Source: Methanocatella intestini
Lineage (GTDB): Archaea; Methanobacteriota; Methanobacteria; Methanobacteriales; Methanobacteriaceae
Length of the DNA stretch: 64,000 bases
Assembly: GCF_002252585.1 (NCBI RefSeq)
Contig: NZ_NQLD01000006.1
Reading direction: 5' to 3' (one strand)
In this document: positions 8,310 to 16,749 of the stretch, piece by piece
Layout: every line of letters starts with the position of its first letter
Position numbering within the stretch: the stretch's first letter is position 1
Notes under the pieces: model-generated
What the model was told of the DNA's origin: nothing
The model's input: only the letters and a program-made list of their open reading frames with translations
Database searches by the model: none
Made by a program: the position numbers and the translations under genes

Positions 8310-8338
8310 AAAACATTCTTTAATTATTATTCAAACAT
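8298..8338. terminator. Bidirectional terminator formed by two coding 3' ends
   Basis: A perfect 12-bp inverted repeat, ATGTTTGAATAA at 8298-8309 and TTATTCAAACAT at 8327-8338, joins the last codons (Met-Phe-Glu-stop) of the AAA ATPase gene and of hemA. The 17-base spacer is A/T-rich. It would form a stem in transcripts from either strand. Confidence 0.6.
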
Positions 8339-9520
8339 GAATTCAATAGCTCTAATTAATTCTTCATCATTTTCATGAGCTGCCTGTTTGATTTTTTTAG
8401 AAATATCAAAAAATATTTTATTAACAATAGAATTTGTTAAATTATCTACTATTTTAGCATTTGCATCTACATCAGAAAGTTTAGCAATTGCTTTCTTAGT
8501 TTCTCTTTCTCTTATCTTTTCCATAGATACTCTTAAATTAGCAATAAGATCTTCAACACCAATTAGCTTAAAGGATTCTTTAAGTAAAGTGAACTCCTCA
8601 TCGATGATATTTTCAGCTTCTGCAAATTCCTTTTTTCTGAGTTTAGTATTTTCATCTGCAATCTCACGTAAGTCATCAATATTGAATAATTTAACTCCCA
8701 ATTCACAGACATCCTGACAGATATCTCTCGGATTAGCTATATCAATCATAAGCAAGTCTTTAAAATCTCCATCAGTCTTTTCCAAACGTTCTTTATTTAA
8801 AATATAATGCGGAGCACCAGTTGCACTTATTATTAAATCTGCTGTTTGAACATACTTGCCCAATTCACTGAAAAGAACAGCATGACCGTTTAAATCATTA
8901 GCCAGTTCAACAGCAACATAATAAGTTCTGTTTGCAACAAAAATTGCATTTAAATTTTTTTCAGCCAAAGCTTTAGCCACCAGTTTACCCATCTTTCCAG
9001 CACCAATAACTAAAACAGACTTATTTTCAAGATTTCCCAAATGCTTTTCAGCCAGATCAACAGCTGCAGAGCCGATAGAAATTGAACCTTTGTTAATATT
9101 AGTTTTGTTTCTTACTACACGACCTACGTGGATAGCTTTAGTAAAAATAGAATCTAAAATCTTGCCGCAATGACGTTCTTTAAATGCCTTTTGCTTAGCA
9201 TCACTAACCTGGCCTAAAATTTGGTCTTCACCTACAATCATAGACTCCAAACCAGAAGTCATACGAAAAAGATGCTTAATGACATTATCTCCATAATCAA
9301 TAATAATGCTTTTATTTTCATGAGATAAAAGAGAATCTGAAGCATCTATATTATCATTATGAATATAATATTCCTTACGATTACAAGTAGATATTTCCAC
9401 ATATTCCACAATTGAGTACTTTTCCTGCAGTTCCAAAAACAGCTGATCCATTTCTTTTGCAATATTTTCCATAGCATCAATATTTGCAATTTTATGGTCA
9501 ACCCTTAAATTAAGTATCAT
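8327..9520 (-). CDS. hemA: Glutamyl-tRNA reductase
   Basis: A 397-residue glutamyl-tRNA reductase. It reduces glutamyl-tRNA(Glu) to glutamate-1-semialdehyde with NADPH, the first step of the C5 tetrapyrrole pathway. The catalytic Cys46 sits in ISTCNRKEYY, followed by SGLESMIVGEDQILGQV, the NADP domain VLVIGAGKMGKLVAKAL and a helical dimerisation tail, as in all HemA proteins. I use the ATG at 9520, preceded by AAGGGGAT, rather than the TTG one codon upstream. The start overlaps the end of the precorrin-2 dehydrogenase gene by 11 bases, implying translational coupling. Products feed siroheme, corrinoid and F430 synthesis. Confidence 0.95.
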   Translation of the reverse strand: MILNLRVDHKIANIDAMENIAKEMDQLFLELQEKYSIVEYVEISTCNRKEYYIHNDNIDASDSLLSHENKSIIIDYGDNVIKHLFRMTSGLESMIVGEDQILGQVSDAKQKAFKERHCGKILDSIFTKAIHVGRVVRNKTNINKGSISIGSAAVDLAEKHLGNLENKSVLVIGAGKMGKLVAKALAEKNLNAIFVANRTYYVAVELANDLNGHAVLFSELGKYVQTADLIISATGAPHYILNKERLEKTDGDFKDLLMIDIANPRDICQDVCELGVKLFNIDDLREIADENTKLRKKEFAEAENIIDEEFTLLKESFKLIGVEDLIANLRVSMEKIRERETKKAIAKLSDVDANAKIVDNLTNSIVNKIFFDISKKIKQAAHENDEELIRAIEFMFE

Positions 9521-10136
9521 CAAATCCCCTTATTAAATCATCGATATACTTTTTAGCTTCATCTATTTCATTGTTATCAAGCAAATCCTTAATATTTTCA
9601 TTACTGAAAATTTCATAAAGATACTGCCTTCTTTTTTTCTGGTCAGATATCTTGGATTTAAGCAATTTACGACTATAATCCTGAAGTTCGATTTTTAAGA
9701 TATCTTCCTTCGTAATGATGGATTGAATTTTTTTTCTTAATTGGCGAGCCATCAATGGACTTTTTCCATTTGTAAAAATAGATATTTCGACATCGCCAAT
9801 ATTAAAACTTGTAGGAACAATAATATTTCCATTATCTGGAAAATCAGCCCTATTTAATAATTTATCCCCAGCTATTTTACCAACATAATCAGACAGTTCC
9901 CTATCACCGCTAGCTATTACAACTAACTCAGACCATTGAACTAATTTATCTACATCGTCAACTGAAGCTAAAACCGCTCCTTTATTAATTAATTCCTTAT
10001 CTAAAACATCTCCTGCTAATTTAACATTAGCTCCATGGTCAAGAAATTTATTTGCTCTTCTTGTAGCTACTTCACCAGTACCTAATATAAATACATTTAA
10101 ATTGGCTGTTTTAAGATATAGGGAAGTCCAATCCAT
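9510..10136 (-). CDS. sirC: Precorrin-2 dehydrogenase / sirohydrochlorin synthase
   Basis: A protein of about 208 residues that uses NAD to oxidise precorrin-2 to sirohydrochlorin, the branch point to siroheme, F430 and cobamides. The Rossmann motif FILGTGEVATRRANKFLDHGA is followed by VVIASGDRELSDYV, NRADFPDNGNIIVPTSF and the SPLMARQLRKKI segment typical of the CysG N-terminal/Met8 family. The C-terminal part is short, without a methyltransferase domain. The start is uncertain between ATG at 10136 (chosen, MDWTSLYL) and ATG at 10148 (MLIN extension); both lie at or near the end of the upstream marker-9 gene. The 3' end overlaps hemA, so the three genes form one tetrapyrrole operon. Confidence 0.88.
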   Translation of the reverse strand: MDWTSLYLKTANLNVFILGTGEVATRRANKFLDHGANVKLAGDVLDKELINKGAVLASVDDVDKLVQWSELVVIASGDRELSDYVGKIAGDKLLNRADFPDNGNIIVPTSFNIGDVEISIFTNGKSPLMARQLRKKIQSIITKEDILKIELQDYSRKLLKSKISDQKKRRQYLYEIFSNENIKDLLDNNEIDEAKKYIDDLIRGFDDT

Positions 10137-10137
10137 A

Positions 10138-10620
10138 TTAATCAGCATTTCCTAAGGATTTAACACGCAATAATTTTACAGCCATTCTTAAATCATTATT
10201 ACAATCATTTAAAACATTCATAGCTTCCCTTTCACCAATATTGAAAGTTTCAGCCAATACTTTTACACTTTCATCAGGATCAGGTTTATCAGCACCAACC
10301 AATCTTTCGGACAATTCCTTTTTCAAGTCCAGATATTCATCATGAGTCATTCCAATATTTCTTAAAGTAATATCACGTAATGGACATGGTTTAGATGGTT
10401 TACAACACCATACTAATGATCCGAAACAAGTTCCAGTTCCTTCACCTAATTTAGTTTCTTTTGCGAATTCCGTTTTAATATCAATATATTCTTGAGGAGT
10501 TAAGTTAACTTCATCCAAAGCATTTAATATTGGACAAGGTTTAACTGGAGGGCAACAAAAAGCCAATCCCCTTTTATCTCCACCTCTACAGATATGAGAT
10601 GGCGCATCTTCCCAAGTCAT
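10138..10620 (-). CDS. Methanogenesis marker 9 domain protein
   Basis: A 160-residue protein recognised as the methanogenesis marker 9 family, found in methanogens and of unknown function. The first 100 residues contain two copies of a Cys-rich module: CRGG...FCCPPVKPCPI then LTPQEYIDIKTEF, and CFGS...WCCKPSKPCPL then MTHDEYLDLKKEL. Each has CC-x5-CP, suitable for an iron-sulfur cluster or other metal. Residues about 118-155 resemble a UBA/NAC-type three-helix module (ETFNIGEREAMNVLNDCNND). GGAGG precedes the ATG. It is first in a run with precorrin-2 dehydrogenase and hemA and overlaps the next gene region, which hints at a link with tetrapyrrole or F430 supply; that link is inference. Confidence 0.8.
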   Translation of the reverse strand: MTWEDAPSHICRGGDKRGLAFCCPPVKPCPILNALDEVNLTPQEYIDIKTEFAKETKLGEGTGTCFGSLVWCCKPSKPCPLRDITLRNIGMTHDEYLDLKKELSERLVGADKPDPDESVKVLAETFNIGEREAMNVLNDCNNDLRMAVKLLRVKSLGNAD

Positions 10621-10720
10621 AATTAACCTCCAAATTAATAATCATTTCTCATGAAATAATTTATACAGATATAATTTATTTTAGTTTATATATAATCTTT
10701 TTTATGAAAAAATAATCTGA

Positions 10721-11026
10721 TTAATATTCTATTGTATGACTGATACATTTAAATACATTGCCAAAATCATCTAAATAAGTTTCATCCTTAAGTAAATTGA
10801 AATATTTTAATGTTAAAGGAGATAATTTATGAAATACCTGATATTTAGTCAGATTATTTTTAAAATCCTCAATAACTACATCATATACTCCTGCTTTAGG
10901 AACAAAACAAATACTGTATTTAATATTATCAGAAAGAAGTACAGTTTCTTCAAATAAAACTGCATTTGAATCATAAAGTTGTTTAATTTTTCCTTTTGAT
11001 TCCTCTGTTTTTTCAATAATCGCCAA
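10721..11026 (-). CDS. Small conserved-looking protein of unknown function
   Basis: A 101-residue soluble protein that I do not recognise. It begins MAIIEKTEESKGKIKQLYDS and has alternating strands such as KYSICFVPKAGVYDVVIEDF and YQVFHKLSPLTLKYFNLL, consistent with a small alpha/beta fold. There is no signal peptide, membrane segment or metal motif. The start is TTG at 11026, with AGGTGAT placed correctly in front; no ATG gives a comparable reading. It sits alone between atwA and the marker-9 operon on the same strand, with AT-rich gaps of about 100 and 160 bases. Confidence 0.6.
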   Translation of the reverse strand: MAIIEKTEESKGKIKQLYDSNAVLFEETVLLSDNIKYSICFVPKAGVYDVVIEDFKNNLTKYQVFHKLSPLTLKYFNLLKDETYLDDFGNVFKCISHTIEY

Positions 11027-11185
11027 TCAAATCACCTAAATCTAATTAAAAAAAAGAATAGAAAAAATATAATTTAATGTTACTTAAAACTGCTCATACT
11101 AATTCTTTAGCAACATCAAATGTAAACCCAGCTAGCTTTAAACTAACAAAAAAGTGTTTAATAAAATAAAAATAAAAAAAAGGAA

Positions 11186-12781
11186 TTAATTTTTAAACAT
11201 TCCTTCTTTTTCATCTGCAGTTAACTGTTTAACTATTTCATCAGGAGTTCCTACATCAAGGATTTTTCCACCTCTCATTAAAGCAGACCTGTCACAGACA
11301 TCCAATACAAAGTCCATATCGTGAGAAATGATAATAAAGGTTTGCTCCAATTCTTTTCTAGCTTTTAAAATAGAATCAGTTACAATTACACGGGTGATTG
11401 GATCCATTGTACCTGTCGGTTCATCTAAAATAATTATTTTAGGTTCTTTAATAAGAACTTGTGCAAGAGCTACTCTGTGTTTTTCCCCGACACTTAATTC
11501 ATCAGGATATTTATCAAGTAAGCATTCAGCTACATTTTCATCAAAACCGACAGTAGTCAATACATGAATAGCTTTGATTTTTGCAAATTCTGCAGGCAAT
11601 TCCAAACTAATAGCATCAGTCAAGTTTCCTAAAATAGTTCTGTGAGGATATAATGAATATTCCTGATGTAATAATCCCATATATGGAATTACACGACCCC
11701 TATTAAGAGGACCGCTTTTACTCATGTCAACCCATTCATCACCAAGTTTTACTTCAATTTTACCGCTACTTGGTTCAGTCAGCCCTATTAACATTTTAGT
11801 AAGTGTTGTTTTTCCAGCACCACTTAAACCTACAATACCAAAGATTTCTTCCTTGTTTATGGCTAAATCAATTCCATCAACAGCTTTAACTACTCCCCTT
11901 TCAATTGAATAGTAATGTTTTTTAACATCATCCATTCTAACTTCAGGAGCCCCAATTTCCGGATTTTCTACTTTTTCAGGTACTGGAACAGTATCAAGAA
12001 AATGATTCACAACATTTTCAGGTTCTCCTTCCTCTTTAATTTCTCCATGTTCCAACCAGATAACATGATCTGCCAGATCATTCATGATTTCAGGCCAGTG
12101 AGAGGTGATTAGCATAGTGATTCCTTTATCTTTTACACCTTCAATTAATGTATTGTGAAGTTTTTCAGCAGTTTGAGGATCAAGAGTACCTGTTGGTTCA
12201 TCAGCTAAAAACATCATAGGCTGTTTTGCTAATTGTCTTGCAAGTACAACTCTTTGTTTTTCTCCACCACTTAAGTCACGTGCAACATGAGTAATTCTGT
12301 GGTTCATCTGAACCATTTCCAACAAGTCTAAAGCATCATAAAGATTGTCTTCATAATCATTTTCATCACTCATTGCCCTCATAACATTTTCAATTACAGT
12401 TTCTTCATCGTATAATGCAAAGTTACGTTGCAACATGATAGCTATTCTTCTTTTAATACTTGCAAATTCTTTTCTTTCAGCATTGAAGAAATCAACTTCT
12501 TTTGCTTCGTAAGTTCCACCACAGGAGCATTTTTCCCCTGCATGAGATGGAGATTCAACAGCCAAACAATCTGGACAAATAGCAAGATTAAAGATAACCT
12601 GACCTTTATCAGGTTTGTAATCCAATGTACCTCTAAGCATGTTAATTAATACAGATTTTCCACTACCACTACGTCCTAAAATACCTAAAGTTTCCCCTTC
12701 TTTGATTTTCAAATTAATATTTTTAAGAACATCAACACCATTAAATGTTTTTGTAATATTCTTAAGAGTAATAAAATCCAT
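11186..12781 (-). CDS. atwA: Methyl-coenzyme M reductase system component A2 (ATP-binding)
   Basis: A 531-residue soluble ABC protein with two nucleotide-binding domains and no membrane segment. Domain 1 has Walker A GRSGSGKS, an inserted zinc-ribbon-like segment (CPDC...CSCGG, about residues 84-108), signature LSGGEKQR and Walker B FLADEPTGTLD. Domain 2 (from about residue 275) has GLSGAGKT, LSVGEKHR and IILDEPTGTMD. This layout and the Cys insert are those of AtwA, the ATP-driven factor that helps reductive activation of Ni in methyl-CoM reductase. AAAGGTGA precedes the ATG. It stands alone, with a separate AT-rich promoter region upstream. Confidence 0.92.
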   Translation of the reverse strand: MDFITLKNITKTFNGVDVLKNINLKIKEGETLGILGRSGSGKSVLINMLRGTLDYKPDKGQVIFNLAICPDCLAVESPSHAGEKCSCGGTYEAKEVDFFNAERKEFASIKRRIAIMLQRNFALYDEETVIENVMRAMSDENDYEDNLYDALDLLEMVQMNHRITHVARDLSGGEKQRVVLARQLAKQPMMFLADEPTGTLDPQTAEKLHNTLIEGVKDKGITMLITSHWPEIMNDLADHVIWLEHGEIKEEGEPENVVNHFLDTVPVPEKVENPEIGAPEVRMDDVKKHYYSIERGVVKAVDGIDLAINKEEIFGIVGLSGAGKTTLTKMLIGLTEPSSGKIEVKLGDEWVDMSKSGPLNRGRVIPYMGLLHQEYSLYPHRTILGNLTDAISLELPAEFAKIKAIHVLTTVGFDENVAECLLDKYPDELSVGEKHRVALAQVLIKEPKIIILDEPTGTMDPITRVIVTDSILKARKELEQTFIIISHDMDFVLDVCDRSALMRGGKILDVGTPDEIVKQLTADEKEGMFKN

Positions 12782-12873
12782 GAAATCACCTTTTATAAAA
12801 TCAGTATTTATTTATCTTTTAAACCATTTATAATATTTTCTAATAATTATTGTTATATAATGGTGTTATATAT

Positions 12874-13602
12874 TTAAAAATTAGATATATTAAAGTTCAA
12901 TTTGCCAGAAATAAGTGCCCTAGCTATTGAAAAGCCATAAACTCCTGTTTTAAGCATCTTTTCAATTTTTTGTTCGCTGTCTATAGAATTATTTCCAATA
13001 ACTTTAATATTAGTATTAGAACAAATTTCAGTTAACAAATCATAATCAGCATCAAAAATTCCTGCTTTCATTGCATCAATATGCAAATAGTCAGCTCCTG
13101 CGTTTTCAATCAGTTTAGCTATTTTTAAAGTGTCACTACCTTCAACATTAGCTCGAATCTTAACTGAAACCTCACAAGAAGCATTGTCAACAACATCCTT
13201 AATATAATCAGCCAAATCCTCTCTTTTTAACATATTCTGACCACAGCCAATAGCTAAAATTTCTTCCTGGCGACAATGACAATTAATTTCAACAATATCC
13301 AAATTGTCTATTTTACTTACTTCAATAATAGGCTGTGGAGTAGTTGACCTGACATTAACTGAGACTTTAACATCAGGATGCTGTTTTTTAATTAAATTAA
13401 CTTCTTTTTTAATATGGTCTATAATTTCATCCTGAAGAAAATGAAACTCATTTCTTCCTCTTTTGATTATTTTTTCACTGGCTTCTATTGTTTCAGCATC
13501 TAAACTGTAACCGCCTAATGTGGCCGTGTCAAATCCAAATGGAATAACTTTATTTAAAAATTCAGCATCTGTTATTCCTGCCATTGGAGCTATGACTTTA
13601 AT
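12874..13602 (-). CDS. TIM-barrel protein of MJ0144-like/dihydrouridine-synthase-like type
   Basis: A TIM-barrel protein of about 243 residues that resembles dihydrouridine synthase and dihydroorotate dehydrogenase flavoproteins (APMAGITDAEF, VEINCHCRQ, VKIRANVEG, DYLHIDAMKAG, KVIGNNSI, GVYGFSIARAL). I recall it as an uncharacterised methanogen family lying next to GTP cyclohydrolase III. The only ATG (13584) leaves off the conserved KVIAP and has no ribosome binding site at proper distance. An AUU at 13602, preceded by a TAA and by GGGGGC at good spacing, restores IKVIAPMAGITD. I therefore place the start there, with moderate confidence. It is last in the F420/ExbBD/MreB run. The reaction is unknown; FMN binding is inferred from the fold. 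Confidence 0.72.
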   Translation of the reverse strand: MKVIAPMAGITDAEFLNKVIPFGFDTATLGGYSLDAETIEASEKIIKRGRNEFHFLQDEIIDHIKKEVNLIKKQHPDVKVSVNVRSTTPQPIIEVSKIDNLDIVEINCHCRQEEILAIGCGQNMLKREDLADYIKDVVDNASCEVSVKIRANVEGSDTLKIAKLIENAGADYLHIDAMKAGIFDADYDLLTEICSNTNIKVIGNNSIDSEQKIEKMLKTGVYGFSIARALISGKLNFNISNF

Positions 13603-13614
13603 TTAGAAGCCCCC

Positions 13615-14379
13615 TTAATATTCTTTTTCAATAACCCATGTCCACATTCCGTTGTCATGTTCACGGATTTCTTCAAGTCCTAAATCTGCCATATATGCAG
13701 CATCTTCCATATTACGGCCAATACCGATACCCGCTTTAAGACCAATTCCAATTTCATCATTAATTTCAACTAAAATATCTTCAATGTCCTTTTCAGACAA
13801 TCCGTTACATGGAGCCATAAAGTTATCTCCACCAATGAAAAAGAGTAATGCTCCTTTTTTAATTAATTTAGTCATTAAATAATGCTGTGCTTTATTAACC
13901 ATGAAATTAGTATCAAATGCAGATTCAATATCAGTTAATGTTTCTGTAACACTATTAATATCAATATGAGCTGCCTGAACTAAATTATCTTCATCTGCAG
14001 GAGCTAAACTATCAATAGCTAAAATTTCTTTTCTTTTTGAAGATTGAGCCCCACCTTCTTTTTGTAAGGCAATAGTAGCTAATTTTTGAGCTTCATGAGG
14101 AGTTTCAGCTGCTCCAACACCCATACTGATAGTGATTGGATACCTATTTCTAATGGATCTCTGAATTCTCAAGTGGTCTTCCTCATCAATACCATTTGTA
14201 ACAGCAAGCAAATTATCAAATCGGGTAAAGAAAACCAAACCTTTTTTATTTGCAAATTGTCTTTCCAAATCTGCATATAATTCTGCTTGTAAAATTTGTA
14301 AATCTGATTCATTACGTGGTCTTGGAGTCACAGTCCATGGACCATAATTATCAATTTGTATTAAAGTCATTTGTATCAT
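13615..14379 (-). CDS. arfA: GTP cyclohydrolase III
   Basis: A 254-residue archaeal GTP cyclohydrolase III, which forms 2-amino-5-formylamino-6-ribosylamino-4-pyrimidinone 5'-phosphate from GTP, the first step to riboflavin and the F420 deazaflavin in archaea. It has the duplicated nucleotidyl-cyclase-like fold: half 1 with FFTRFDNLLAVTNGI and ISMGVGAAETPHEAQ, half 2 with LLFFIGGDNFMAPCNGL and LKAGIGIGRNMEDAAYMA. GGTGG lies 5 bases before ATG. It follows cofD by 16 bases, so the run encodes both the flavin-type precursor and the side chain of F420. The length is normal for the family. Confidence 0.93.
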   Translation of the reverse strand: MIQMTLIQIDNYGPWTVTPRPRNESDLQILQAELYADLERQFANKKGLVFFTRFDNLLAVTNGIDEEDHLRIQRSIRNRYPITISMGVGAAETPHEAQKLATIALQKEGGAQSSKRKEILAIDSLAPADEDNLVQAAHIDINSVTETLTDIESAFDTNFMVNKAQHYLMTKLIKKGALLFFIGGDNFMAPCNGLSEKDIEDILVEINDEIGIGLKAGIGIGRNMEDAAYMADLGLEEIREHDNGMWTWVIEKEY

Positions 14380-14395
14380 TTAAGCCACCATTTCT

Positions 14396-15301
14396 CTAAG
14401 AAATATCATTTAATATTATTTTAGCTAATTTTTTCTTATCATCTAAAGTTTTCATAATTGTATTTGTAACAATTACTTCACTAACAATTTTTTCTAAATC
14501 ATCCTTTAAATTATTATCTTTTTTATCAATAACTATTGTATCTAAAAAACTTTCATATAAAGAAGCTACACCTACTGATGAAACTTCAATTCCAAGTGCA
14601 TTCATAAATTTACTGGCGGGACCACTTACAGAATCAGTACCTATAATTGGAGAAACTGCTATTACATGAGTATTTTTTAAAGCTTCCTTAACACCATCTA
14701 AAGATAATATTGGAGATATTGAAGTTATCGGATTAGACGGGCCAATAATAACTGCATCTGAATTATTAATAACTTCAATAATTCCTTTTGCAGGAGTTAC
14801 TTTGGAAAATCTGACATCCAAAACTTCAGGTTTGCTCTGATGTTTTATTAAAAAGTCATGAAATTCCAGTTCCCCCATATCTGTAATGATTTTAATATCT
14901 GAATTTTCATTACTCATAGGCAAAATTTTAGAACTTATATGCATATTGCTTGCCTGAATATCAACAGCTTCAGCAAGTGAATGATTTTCCATCAACAGAG
15001 TCTTTTGTATTTTAGTAGCCCTATCAATATCCCCTATTCTAAGCAACTCTGGAGTGCCTAATTCATCAAGCCTTTCATGAGTGATAAATGTATCATTTTT
15101 AACACCATACCAGAACTCTTCATTAATCATGTCTGCCATAGTGTATAACACAGTGTCAATGTCTGCTGATACATAAACACCTGAAAAGTATTCATTTTCT
15201 AAAGTATTGACAATAATAGTCATATCTTTAGGATCAATAACTTCTTTTAAACCTTGCAACAATTTTGGAGTGCCAGTTCCCCCAGATAATACAGTAATCA
15301 T
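14396..15301 (-). CDS. cofD: 2-phospho-L-lactate transferase
   Basis: A 301-residue CofD, which transfers the phospholactyl group (or a phosphoenolpyruvyl equivalent) from its guanosine-diphosphate carrier to Fo to make F420-0. The N-terminal LSGGTGTPKLLQGL, NTLENEYFSGVYVSADIDTVLYTMAD, the RIGDIDRATKIQKT segment and the IIGPSNPITSISPIL motif are characteristic. Its position between GTP cyclohydrolase III and the F420 ligase fits the pathway. The short spacings (16 bases to arfA, 18 to cofE) indicate a single transcript. Confidence 0.95.
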   Translation of the reverse strand: MITVLSGGTGTPKLLQGLKEVIDPKDMTIIVNTLENEYFSGVYVSADIDTVLYTMADMINEEFWYGVKNDTFITHERLDELGTPELLRIGDIDRATKIQKTLLMENHSLAEAVDIQASNMHISSKILPMSNENSDIKIITDMGELEFHDFLIKHQSKPEVLDVRFSKVTPAKGIIEVINNSDAVIIGPSNPITSISPILSLDGVKEALKNTHVIAVSPIIGTDSVSGPASKFMNALGIEVSSVGVASLYESFLDTIVIDKKDNNLKDDLEKIVSEVIVTNTIMKTLDDKKKLAKIILNDIS

Positions 15302-15319
15302 TTTAAGTTAGTCTCCAGA

Positions 15320-16093
15320 TTAATTTCTAAATACATCAAATTCTTTTGGTCTGAGCAACGGATTGATTCCAGTATCAGTGTCTCTTAGCTTATCAAAATT
15401 ATCAAATCCGCGAATAATAACAACAGGAAGGCCCTCATCAGCCTGACCCATAACAAGAGATGCTGCTGCAGCAAGTTCATCACCAGTAGCTACTTCACTA
15501 GTCTGAAGTTCGCGACCATATAAATCCTTTTCACCAGCCCGTTTCCATAACGGATTAATTCCAGAGCATCCAATAGCCACACCAACAGCACCATTTCTAA
15601 ATGCTCTTCCCTGAGTATCAGTAATTAAAACTGCAATTTCCTCATCAAATTCATTTTCCAAAAATTCTCTGATTTGTCTTGCAGACTTATCAGCATCTTC
15701 AGGCATGGGAGTAGCTAGCCCTTTATCAACATTAGACTCATCAATACCTGAATTTGCACAGACAAAACCCTGTTTAGTTTCAGTAATAATGAAATCAGGA
15801 CCAACAGCAACCACTTCTCGGGATTCATTTATAATAGCTTCAACCAATTTAGAATCTTTTTTAGACTGTTTAGCAATAATTATGGATTCTTCAGATGGAA
15901 TTATATCTCCTAATTTGATAACATTTCCTTCTGCTTTTGAAATTAAAGTTTCAGCTATTAAAATAATATCTCCATGTTTTAATAAACAACCCTGTTTTTC
16001 AATTGCATCTTTAATTATTTGACAAATATCATCATTAGGTTCAACTAATGGAATATTGTCTAAACCAATTAATTCTATTGACATATTAATCAT
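15320..16093 (-). CDS. cofE: Coenzyme F420-0:L-glutamate ligase
   Basis: A 257-residue CofE, the GTP-dependent enzyme that adds glutamates to F420-0 through gamma links. Diagnostic segments are HGDIILIAETLISKAEGN, CANSGIDESNVDKG, LITDTQGRAFRNGAVGVAIG and DELAAAASLVMGQADEGLPVVIIRG. The length matches the archaeal enzyme. The ATG at 16093 gives MINMSIELIG; an internal ATG at 16084 is equally possible because no clear ribosome binding site marks either. It sits directly upstream of cofD in the same run. Confidence 0.95.
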   Translation of the reverse strand: MINMSIELIGLDNIPLVEPNDDICQIIKDAIEKQGCLLKHGDIILIAETLISKAEGNVIKLGDIIPSEESIIIAKQSKKDSKLVEAIINESREVVAVGPDFIITETKQGFVCANSGIDESNVDKGLATPMPEDADKSARQIREFLENEFDEEIAVLITDTQGRAFRNGAVGVAIGCSGINPLWKRAGEKDLYGRELQTSEVATGDELAAAASLVMGQADEGLPVVIIRGFDNFDKLRDTDTGINPLLRPKEFDVFRN

Positions 16094-16111
16094 CTTAAAA
16101 AAAATAAAAAA

Positions 16112-16738
16112 TTAAGGATTGAAATTGCCTATATTCCATTCCCCATCAAAAACAGCTGCACCTGCAGTTACTGCTTTTTTATAATTGGCAAAAATGCCTC
16201 CGTCAAAAATAAATTTTGCAGCATCTTCAGCTGTTTTTGCATCAAAATCTACTGAATCATAGAACTGACTTCCATATGTGGAAATAAATACAGCTTCGCC
16301 ATATGGGATTTTGTCAACCAATAATTTTTCATCATTAGCTATTCCCACATAGCAGATATAATCATCCTTTTTATTTGTAGATGTAACAACTCCTGCAATA
16401 CGTGGAGTATGATAATCATCTTTCTCATAATCCAAAGTAAGCAATGAATAAGCTATTGCATCTTTAATATTCATCCCCAAAGCTATTTTATCAGCTATTA
16501 CATCTGTATGTGAACCATTAGATACAATAGCCATATCTTTTACAATGCGTATACAATTATATGTAATGTAAGTATTTTCAAAAATATCTTTTTCAAAACC
16601 TTCCTTTGGCACGATAGATGCTCTATTATCAAATTTTAAACATTGCCTATTAGGAAATGACCTACTAGATACTCTATACGCCACAAAAGGTTTACCATCA
16701 CAATTCATACCAATAGATAAAATTCTCCCCGTATACAT
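16112..16738 (-). CDS. purO: IMP cyclohydrolase, archaeal type
   Basis: A 208-residue archaeal PurO, which closes FAICAR to IMP in the last step of purine synthesis. Family hallmarks are the start MYTGRILSIGMN, the GKPFVAYRVSSRSFPNRQ segment, SNGSHTDVIADKI, TPRIAGVV and the C-terminal GAAVFDGEW. It belongs to the Ntn-hydrolase-like fold family unrelated to bacterial PurH. AAGAGG precedes the ATG. It lies between the ExbD-like gene (11 bases) and cofE (18 bases). Purine supply (GTP) and F420 synthesis from GTP are therefore next to each other. Confidence 0.95.
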   Translation of the reverse strand: MYTGRILSIGMNCDGKPFVAYRVSSRSFPNRQCLKFDNRASIVPKEGFEKDIFENTYITYNCIRIVKDMAIVSNGSHTDVIADKIALGMNIKDAIAYSLLTLDYEKDDYHTPRIAGVVTSTNKKDDYICYVGIANDEKLLVDKIPYGEAVFISTYGSQFYDSVDFDAKTAEDAAKFIFDGGIFANYKKAVTAGAAVFDGEWNIGNFNP

Positions 16739-16749
16739 TTTTCAACCTC

